Below, one piece after another: positions 1 to 5,387 of a stretch of 7,867 nucleotides of DNA. The translations under genes were made by a program, and so were the position numbers. Every line of letters starts with the position of its first letter. Positions within the stretch are counted from its first letter, which is position 1. This DNA comes from an uncultured Flavobacteriales bacterium (GTDB taxonomy: Bacteria > Bacteroidota > Bacteroidia > Flavobacteriales_D > Crocinitomicaceae): NCBI GenBank assembly GCA_913031405.1, contig CAJWCX010000043.1, forward strand, positions 1-7,867, given 5' to 3'. Under the pieces are notes generated by a model. The model saw nothing but the letters and a program-made list of their open reading frames with translations. It had not been told where the DNA came from and ran no database searches.

Positions 1-1
1 T

Positions 2-592
2 TTTTTCACGATGATATTTGCGATTTCATCGCCCCATCCGTATCAAATACCTAAAGATTTTCAGTCTAAGGTTAAGCAGGGACCTGATCCAATATGCAAA
101 GCCATAAGCTATTCGGATTACGCTTTTCATGAATTTTGGAAAAAGGCAAAAGGGCAAGAATGGTTTGAGAATACTTTATTTATTTTTTGTGCGGACCACG
201 TAGGCCCAACAGGCAGAAAAGACCGTTCTAATTTGGAGTGGTCTTTTAAGATTCCAATTGCTTATTATCATCCAAAACAAGAATTGCCTAAAGTTGCTGC
301 AAATATTAGTACTCAGCAAATAGACATCATGCCAACGGTACTAGATTTATTGAATATCGAGACTGATTTTTTTGCTATGGGGACCTCTTATTTTAGCAAC
401 TTTGAGTTACCAAAAGTTGTATATCAAGGTGGAAATTTAATCGCCCTGTCTGCAAATGAAAAACCTTTGATATGGAACGACCTAATGTCGTCAAAATGGA
501 GTCTTGAGGATATTAAGCGCATCAACCAATTAAAGGCTATTTATCAACATTATACAAATGCATTAATTGATAACAGGATGATTGCTGAATGA
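2..592 (+). CDS. LTA-synthase-like sulfatase-fold membrane enzyme, C-terminal part (5' end outside window)
   Basis: This is the C-terminal part of an alkaline-phosphatase/sulfatase-superfamily protein of the lipoteichoic-acid-synthase-like group. The frame is open to the left edge and reads FFT before the first internal Met at 11, so that ATG is not the start. Numbering from this Met, residues 4-14 (AISSPHPYQIP) match the conserved strand and loop that normally read SSHxPF/Y in the family. FIFCADH (57-63) carries the Asp-His pair (D62, H63) corresponding to the metal ligands D475/H476 of S. aureus LtaS. QIDIMPTVLDLLNIE (103-117) is the conserved helix after the core. Family members have five N-terminal membrane helices and an extracytoplasmic catalytic domain that transfers phosphoglycerol or phosphoethanolamine-type groups; those helices would lie upstream of the window. 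The substrate in Bacteroidota is unclear. The first His of the usual HxPY motif is Pro here (see findings). The family call is firm, the substrate is not. Confidence 0.85.
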   Translation, partial: FFTMIFAISSPHPYQIPKDFQSKVKQGPDPICKAISYSDYAFHEFWKKAKGQEWFENTLFIFCADHVGPTGRKDRSNLEWSFKIPIAYYHPKQELPKVAANISTQQIDIMPTVLDLLNIETDFFAMGTSYFSNFELPKVVYQGGNLIALSANEKPLIWNDLMSSKWSLEDIKRINQLKAIYQHYTNALIDNRMIAE

Positions 593-666
593 TTTATTTT
601 GATGTCGTTTTGAACAGTGTATGGTACTTCCCTATATATTGAGATGGAAATATTGAATCGTTTGGC

Positions 667-674
667 TAAATTTG
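667..674 (+). promoter_or_regulatory. Putative -7 promoter element of proS (TAAATTTG)
   Basis: TAAATTTG matches the Bacteroidota sigma-ABfr -7 consensus TAnnTTTG exactly. Its last base is 18 bases before the proS ATG, which would give a leader of roughly a dozen bases. I see no -33 TTTG box at the usual 19-21 bp spacing: the nearest TTG triplets (639-641 and 653-655) lie at 25 and 11 bp. This is therefore a good half-site only. The rest of the 593-692 spacer shows no convincing terminator for the upstream gene. Confidence 0.5.
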
Positions 675-692
675 CACACTATAAATAATATC

Positions 693-2165
693 ATGGCAGT
701 AAAGCACACCAAGAGGACAGAAGATTATTCTAAATGGTATAACGAAATTGTACAACGGGCTGATCTTGCAGAGCATTCCGACGTGAGAGGTTGTATGGTG
801 ATTAAACCATATGGTTTCGCTATTTGGGAAAAAATGAAGGAGATTTTGGATCAAAAGTTTAAAGATACAGGACGTTCTAATGCTTATTTCCCTCTTTTCA
901 TTCCAAAGTCTTATTTGAGTAAGGAGGCGGATCATGTTGAAGGGTTTGCCAAAGAATGTGCCGTTGTGACTCATTATCGTCTAAAAAATTCTGACGATGG
1001 AAGTGGTGTGGTAGTAGACCCAAATGCCAAATTAGAAGAAGAGCTGATTGTTCGACCCACATCTGAAACCATCATATGGAATTCATACCGAAATTGGATT
1101 CAATCCTACAGGGATTTACCTATTTTAATTAACCAATGGGCAAATGTTGTTCGATGGGAAATGCGCACAAGACTTTTTTTACGAACAGCCGAATTTCTTT
1201 GGCAAGAAGGGCATACTGCACATGCTACTGCTCAAGAAGCGAAAGATGAAACAAGTCAGATGCTTGAGGTTTATGCTGATTTTGCAGAAAAGTATATGGC
1301 CATGCCTGTGGTTAAAGGGCGAAAAACAGAATCGGAAAGATTTGCAGGAGCAGAGGATACGCTTTGCATAGAGTCTTTAATGCAGGATGGTAAGGCATTG
1401 CAGGCTGGTACATCTCATTTTTTAGGACAGAATTTTGCTAAAGCATTTGACGTTAAGTTCGCGGATAAGCAAGGTGGATTAGATCATGTGTGGGCTACAT
1501 CTTGGGGTGTGTCTACACGTTTGATGGGTGCTTTAATCATGTGTCACTCAGATGATGAAGGACTTGTATTACCTCCTCGTTTGGCACCTATTCAAGTTGT
1601 GGCTATTCCAATTTATCGAAGTAAGGATGAATTGAGATCCATTTCTGATAAAATGAATCTTTTGAAAGATGCTTTTTCATCTAAGGGTATATCTTTTAAG
1701 TTTGACGATGACGACAATAGGAGGCCTGGATGGAAATTTTCTGAGTATGAAACAAAAGGAGTTCCTGTGAGATTAGCTATGGGGCCAAGAGATCTTGAAA
1801 ATGGTAAGATTGAGGTTGTACGTAGAGATACCAAAGAAAAAGATTTAGTGGATTTTGAGGGTATAGCAGGTTATGTAGCCTCACTATTGGATGAGATTCA
1901 AAAGAATTTGTTTGACAAAGCACTTGACTTTAAAACCAAATCCACTGTTGAAGTAGATGATTTTAAGGCGTTTAAAAAAGCCATAAATAAAGGTGGTTTT
2001 GTTTCTGCCCATTGGGATGGAACTTCAGAAACAGAGAATAGAATTAAGGAATATACTCAAGCTACTATTCGTTGTATTCCTTTAGAACAAAAGAAAGAGT
2101 CCGGTTCATGTATCTTGACCGGTAAGCCATCTCAAGGACGGGTTTTATTTGCTAAGGCGTATTAG
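693..2165 (+). CDS. proS: Prolyl-tRNA synthetase, eukaryote/archaeal-like type (ProS type 3)
   Basis: This cytoplasmic class II aminoacyl-tRNA synthetase charges tRNA-Pro with proline using ATP. The ATG at 693 (product MAVKHTKR..., 490 aa) is preferred over an in-frame TTG at 672, because the TTG lies inside the -7 promoter element and the family N-terminus begins near this Met. Visible elements are RPTSET at 121-126; motif 2 around RWEMRTR...EFLWQEGH at 154-174; TSHFLGQNFA at 240-249; and motif 3 from GALIMCHSDDEG to LVLPPR at 279-296. An anticodon-binding domain follows at about 300-400. The C-terminal domain ends in the family's terminal Tyr (FAKAY). There is no editing insertion between motifs 2 and 3, which separates this form from the E. 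coli type. The C-terminal zinc-type domain keeps only two clear cysteines (C461, C473). The stop overlaps the start of the next gene by one base, suggesting co-transcription. No Shine-Dalgarno sequence is seen. Confidence 0.97.
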   Translation: MAVKHTKRTEDYSKWYNEIVQRADLAEHSDVRGCMVIKPYGFAIWEKMKEILDQKFKDTGRSNAYFPLFIPKSYLSKEADHVEGFAKECAVVTHYRLKNSDDGSGVVVDPNAKLEEELIVRPTSETIIWNSYRNWIQSYRDLPILINQWANVVRWEMRTRLFLRTAEFLWQEGHTAHATAQEAKDETSQMLEVYADFAEKYMAMPVVKGRKTESERFAGAEDTLCIESLMQDGKALQAGTSHFLGQNFAKAFDVKFADKQGGLDHVWATSWGVSTRLMGALIMCHSDDEGLVLPPRLAPIQVVAIPIYRSKDELRSISDKMNLLKDAFSSKGISFKFDDDDNRRPGWKFSEYETKGVPVRLAMGPRDLENGKIEVVRRDTKEKDLVDFEGIAGYVASLLDEIQKNLFDKALDFKTKSTVEVDDFKAFKKAINKGGFVSAHWDGTSETENRIKEYTQATIRCIPLEQKKESGSCILTGKPSQGRVLFAKAY

Positions 2166-2887
2166 TGTCCTCCATTTTTAGATTTAAGAAGTTCGAAATC
2201 CTACAAGAGCATTCTGCTTTAAAGGTAGGTACGGATGCCATGCTTTTAGGAGCTTTAATAGATACTAATCAGGCATCTCATGGTTTGGATTTGGGTTCGG
2301 GTACAGGTGTTCTTTCGCTTATGGTTGCTCAACAGAACGAATCAATATGTATCGATGCTATAGAAGAACATGCAGAGTCATATAGTGAATGCAAATGGAA
2401 TTTTCAAAATTCTCCATGGCAAAATCGTTTAGAGGTTCATAAGGGAAATTACTTTTCATTTTCGTTTCAGAGGAAATACGATTTGATTTTTTCGAATCCA
2501 CCTTTTTATTTTGAAAAAGAAAGCCATACTAAATCGAATAATTTGACATCCAAGCACACCACTAAAGAGGATTTTGACCGCTTTGCTTCTCTGGTCATTT
2601 CGCAGTTGTCAAATGAAGGTAAATTTTGGATAATTGTCCCTTTTAATTTATATGAATATATAGTTTATTATAGTATATTTAAGTCATTGTTTATAAATTG
2701 TTTAGTTTTCATAATTCCAAAACAAAATAAAAATATTACTCGTGTAGTGATGTGTTTTTCATTCTATGAGACTGTCATAGACAAGTCAGAGATAATTCTT
2801 CGAAATATGGACGGATTATATACTGATGCTTACGTTGATTTGACAAAAGCATATCATTATAACAACCTAAAAGAGCTTGGCACTTGA
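2165..2887 (+). CDS. trmN6: tRNA1(Val) (adenine(37)-N6)-methyltransferase family protein (TrmN6/YfiC-like)
   Basis: This is a 240-aa Rossmann-fold SAM-dependent methyltransferase, the usual family length. It opens with the family signature FRFKKFEILQEHSALKVGTD (6-25) followed by AMLLGA. The SAM-binding glycine loop is DLGSGTG (42-48), and the catalytic/adenine-binding motif is SNPPF (110-114), the [N/D]PPY/F motif of N6-adenine and related methyltransferases. In E. coli the homologue methylates A37 next to the anticodon of tRNA1-Val; the exact tRNA target here is inferred from homology. GTG is the start: its G is the last base of the proS TAG stop (TAGTG), and the next in-frame Met is residue 26, after the signature, so a downstream start would lose it. 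The overlap suggests translational coupling with proS, joining two tRNA-directed functions. The C-terminal third is more AT-rich and less familiar than the core, which is common in this family. Confidence 0.88.
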   Translation: MSSIFRFKKFEILQEHSALKVGTDAMLLGALIDTNQASHGLDLGSGTGVLSLMVAQQNESICIDAIEEHAESYSECKWNFQNSPWQNRLEVHKGNYFSFSFQRKYDLIFSNPPFYFEKESHTKSNNLTSKHTTKEDFDRFASLVISQLSNEGKFWIIVPFNLYEYIVYYSIFKSLFINCLVFIIPKQNKNITRVVMCFSFYETVIDKSEIILRNMDGLYTDAYVDLTKAYHYNNLKELGT

Positions 2888-2987
2888 GCTAATTGTTTTT
2901 TCATTTTATCCATCAAGTTTTTGGTATTGATAAAAGTTGACAATAAATAAAAATGATTCGCGTTTTATGTATTATATTGTCTATTCA

Positions 2988-3644
2988 ATGAGAATACACA
3001 TCGTAGTCGTTTATCTTGTTATTTTTCATGGAGCTACTATGGTCGCCCAATCCATAGAGCCCGATGATTCATTTACAATAGAGCTTGGTCTTCCAAATTC
3101 CTTTACCAATGAACCTTTTAAAGATATTATGCAAGGGCTAGTTTGTGTAAGTCCCTATTACCAATATGCATTGAAGAATGGTTTGGCTTTCGGAATAGGG
3201 GGCCATTATTCCTATTTTGCGGTAAATGAATTTAGTTTACCTTCTGCGGTATTTGGGGGTATGCATACTCTGGTTGGTTTTTTTAAACTGTCGCATGAGA
3301 AGTTTTGGGGAGAACGATTCGGGACTGATTTTGGGGTGAAGTTTGGCTATGCTCATTCTATGTTAAAAACAGACGCATTGCAGACTCAGGGTATTCGTTT
3401 AAATATTCTGCAATCAACATATATTGAGCCCATCTTAGGGTTAATTCTTTCCTCTGATGAGGCCAATTCATATCGACTCACCATAGGATATCCCTTTTAT
3501 GGTTTCGGATTTAAGCCTTGGACAATAGGTGTAGATAGCGAATTGGGATACGAGCCTGAAAATTGGAATAGAATTTCATCCTTTTTAACTGTAGGCTTTG
3601 GTTATACACATTACTTTAATGGAAAAAGTTCTGGTGACGATTAA
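2988..3644 (+). CDS. Hypothetical secreted protein, probable outer-membrane beta-barrel
   Basis: I do not recognise a named family. The frame opens upstream at a TTG (2937) and has another ATG at 2967, but the ATG at 2988 gives the cleanest signal peptide: a short basic start (MRIH), a hydrophobic stretch IVVVYLVIFHGATMVA, and a probable cleavage after VA (residue 20), leaving QSIEPDD. The 218-aa product has no later membrane helix. Alternating polar and aromatic/aliphatic stretches rich in Gly, Phe and Tyr (for example around 23-34, 49-74, 106-120, 151-165 and 199-210) look like beta-strands of a small outer-membrane barrel. The last strand ends in THYF and is followed by an eight-residue polar tail, so it does not end exactly on the aromatic residue often seen in barrels. 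It begins 100 bp after trmN6 and its stop directly abuts the stop of the convergent carboxylase gene. No ligand or enzymatic function can be assigned. Confidence 0.7.
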   Translation: MRIHIVVVYLVIFHGATMVAQSIEPDDSFTIELGLPNSFTNEPFKDIMQGLVCVSPYYQYALKNGLAFGIGGHYSYFAVNEFSLPSAVFGGMHTLVGFFKLSHEKFWGERFGTDFGVKFGYAHSMLKTDALQTQGIRLNILQSTYIEPILGLILSSDEANSYRLTIGYPFYGFGFKPWTIGVDSELGYEPENWNRISSFLTVGFGYTHYFNGKSSGDD

Positions 3645-5288
3645 TCAAGTTTGTATAGCGCCTACGTTGTAACGTTCAATTTCTTTTTTATGGTTTGCCA
3701 TTTCAATACCCATTGAGATCACTTTTCTTGTTTCTACTGGATCGATAATGGCATCAATCCATAATCGACTTGCTGCATAATACGGTGATATTTGAAGATC
3801 GTACTTGTTTTTAATTTTGTCAAATAGTTCTTTTTCTTTTTTTTCTGTGATTTTTTCACCTTTTGCTTTCAGGGATGAAACTTCGATTTGTAGTAATGTT
3901 TTTGCTGCTGCTGCACCGCTCATCACCGCGATTTCAGCAGTCGGCCAACCCACAATGAGTCTAGGGTCATAAGCCTTTCCACACATGGCATAATTTCCCG
4001 CTCCATAGGAGTTTCCAATAACAATAGAAAATTTAGGTACGGTTGAATTGGCCATAGCATTGACCATTTTGGCTCCGTCTTTAATGATCCCACCGTGCTC
4101 GCTTTTTGAACCGACCATGAACCCCGTTACGTCATGGATGAAAACAAGGGGAATCTTTTTCTGATTACAATTCATAATGAACCTTGCGGCCTTATCTGCA
4201 GATTCTGAATAGATTACTCCGCCAAATTGCATTTCTCCCTTCGCATTTTTAACAATTTCTCGGTTGTTCATCACTATACCGACGCTCCAACCGTCTATTC
4301 TGCCATAGGCCGTAATGATTGTTTTACCGAAGCCGGCTTTGTATTCAGTGTATTGGGAATTGTCTAACAGGCACTCCAGTACTTTTTTGCTTTTATATGG
4401 TTTGGACCGTTCGGCTGGTAATAATCCATAGACTTTATTTAACTCATTTTTTGGTGGAATAGATTCTGAACGATTAAATCCAGCTTTTTCACTCTCACCA
4501 ATATGACTCATCATCTCTCTAATGGTTTTGAGGCATTCTTTGTCATTTTCAACTTTGTAATCACAAACTCCGGAAATTTCAGTTTGGGTATGCGCTCCCC
4601 CAAGCTTCTCGTTTTCAATGCTTTCCCCAATGGCCGCTTTAACCAAATAAGATCCTGCCAAAAATATGGTTCCTGTTTTATTTACAATGAGTGACTCATC
4701 AGACATGATAGGAAGGTAAGCCCCTCCAGCTACACAACTACCCATAACGGCAGCGATTTGTATGATGCCTTTTGAGCTCATTACTGCGTTGTTTCTAAAG
4801 ATACGTCCAAAGTGTTCTTTATCCGCAAAAATTTCATCTTGCATTGGCAAGAAAACACCTGCCGAATCAACAAGGTAAATAATAGGAAGATGATTTTCCA
4901 TAGCGATTTCTTGAGCTCTCAGATTTTTCTTTCCCGTGATAGGAAACCAAGCTCCAGCTTTTACAGTAGCATCATTAGCAACAACAATACATTGTCTGTT
5001 TTCTACGTATCCAATAACAGTAACTACACCGCCACCTGGGCAGCCACCATATTCCTCATACATTCCATCTCCTGCGAATGCGCCAATTTCAATGGACTCA
5101 GTATTCGGATCTAGCAGTAGGTTTATACGTTCTCGGGCTGTAAGTTTTCCAGATTTATGCAGTTTTTCAATGCGTTTTTTACCTCCTCCTAAATGGATTT
5201 TTTCAAGGGCAACTTCCATTGCTCTTATTTTAAGTCGCATTTGATCGTCGTTGAAATTGAAATCGATGTCTGAAGATGATACGGCCAT
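3645..5288 (-). CDS. Acyl-CoA carboxylase, carboxyltransferase (beta) subunit, methylcrotonyl/propionyl type
   Basis: This 547-aa crotonase-fold carboxyltransferase moves CO2 from carboxybiotin to an acyl-CoA in the cytoplasm. The N-terminal half (about 50-290) contains ARERINLLLD (51-60), YGGCPGGG (80-87) and the oxyanion loop VAGGAYLP (186-193). The C-terminal half (about 310-530) contains DVTGFMVG (386-393), the second oxyanion loop SYGAGNYAMCG (427-437) and PYYAASRLWIDAIIDP (512-527). QDEIFADKEHFGRIFRNNA (150-168) and GGAHTQTEISGVCDY (240-254) look more like methylcrotonyl-CoA carboxylase beta than propionyl-CoA carboxylase beta, which would point to leucine degradation. I cannot fix the substrate, so I give no gene symbol. 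No biotin carboxylase or biotin-carrier subunit lies in the window, so its partner must be encoded elsewhere. The ATG at 5288 lies 16 bases below a TATATTTG box on the minus strand. Confidence 0.93.
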   Translation of the reverse strand: MAVSSSDIDFNFNDDQMRLKIRAMEVALEKIHLGGGKKRIEKLHKSGKLTARERINLLLDPNTESIEIGAFAGDGMYEEYGGCPGGGVVTVIGYVENRQCIVVANDATVKAGAWFPITGKKNLRAQEIAMENHLPIIYLVDSAGVFLPMQDEIFADKEHFGRIFRNNAVMSSKGIIQIAAVMGSCVAGGAYLPIMSDESLIVNKTGTIFLAGSYLVKAAIGESIENEKLGGAHTQTEISGVCDYKVENDKECLKTIREMMSHIGESEKAGFNRSESIPPKNELNKVYGLLPAERSKPYKSKKVLECLLDNSQYTEYKAGFGKTIITAYGRIDGWSVGIVMNNREIVKNAKGEMQFGGVIYSESADKAARFIMNCNQKKIPLVFIHDVTGFMVGSKSEHGGIIKDGAKMVNAMANSTVPKFSIVIGNSYGAGNYAMCGKAYDPRLIVGWPTAEIAVMSGAAAAKTLLQIEVSSLKAKGEKITEKKEKELFDKIKNKYDLQISPYYAASRLWIDAIIDPVETRKVISMGIEMANHKKEIERYNVGAIQT

Positions 5289-5295
5289 AAGAATA

Positions 5296-5309
5296 ATTTG
5301 AATTCAAAT
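5296..5309. repeat. 14-bp perfect palindrome, possible operator
   Basis: ATTTGAATTCAAAT is a perfect inverted repeat with no spacer. It lies 7 bp from the carboxylase start codon and overlaps five bases of the gene's putative -7 element (5305-5312). Its placement just below and on the promoter is what an operator for a dimeric repressor would look like. Short AT-rich palindromes also occur by chance, and no second copy was noticed elsewhere in the window. The symmetry is observed; the regulatory role is inferred. Confidence 0.4.
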
Positions 5310-5312
5310 ATA
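5305..5312 (-). promoter_or_regulatory. Putative -7 promoter element of the carboxyltransferase gene (TATATTTG on minus strand)
   Basis: Read on the minus strand the sequence is TATATTTG, an exact match to TAnnTTTG. Sixteen bases separate it from the ATG at 5288, similar to the 18 bases at proS. The closest upstream TTG on that strand is about 26 bp away, longer than the usual 19-21 bp, so the -33 box is not convincing. It shares the 99-bp spacer 5289-5387 with the divergent symporter promoter. Confidence 0.5.
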
Positions 5313-5356
5313 CGAAACTCCTATTTTGTCTGCGTTATCAATTAGCCCTTAAATTG

Positions 5357-5364
5357 TACATTTG
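5357..5364 (+). promoter_or_regulatory. Putative -7 promoter element of the symporter gene (TACATTTG)
   Basis: TACATTTG is an exact match to TAnnTTTG. It is followed by a 23-base, almost purely A/T leader up to the ATG at 5388, typical of Bacteroidota genes without a Shine-Dalgarno. The nearest upstream TTTTG ends at 5328, a 28-bp gap, so a normal -33 box is not evident. The box lies 44 bp from the oppositely oriented carboxylase element. Confidence 0.5.
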
Positions 5365-5387
5365 TTTAAAATATAAAAATTAAAAAT

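Noticed and set aside
666..974. Minus-strand open frame opposite the start of proS
   Set aside because: It is fully antisense to a certain gene, has no family resemblance and no promoter; a shadow frame.
2640..2720. Locally very AT-rich stretch, considered as a transferred or degraded segment
   Set aside because: It lies inside an intact methyltransferase reading frame of normal family length; AT-rich codons for Ile, Tyr, Phe and Asn explain it.
2874..2901. Possible rho-independent terminator after the TrmN6-like gene (AGCTT / GAGCT stem, then six T)
   Set aside because: The stem is only four Watson-Crick pairs plus one G-T pair, it overlaps the end of the coding sequence, and the T-run is separated from it by five bases. 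Too weak to annotate.
4503..5244. Plus-strand open frames opposite the carboxyltransferase gene
   Set aside because: They run antisense within a well-recognised gene, overlap each other in different frames and show no protein-like features.
5339..5356. Inverted repeat CAATT...AATTG upstream of the symporter promoter
   Set aside because: Only five base pairs with an 8-base loop in AT-rich DNA; expected by chance.
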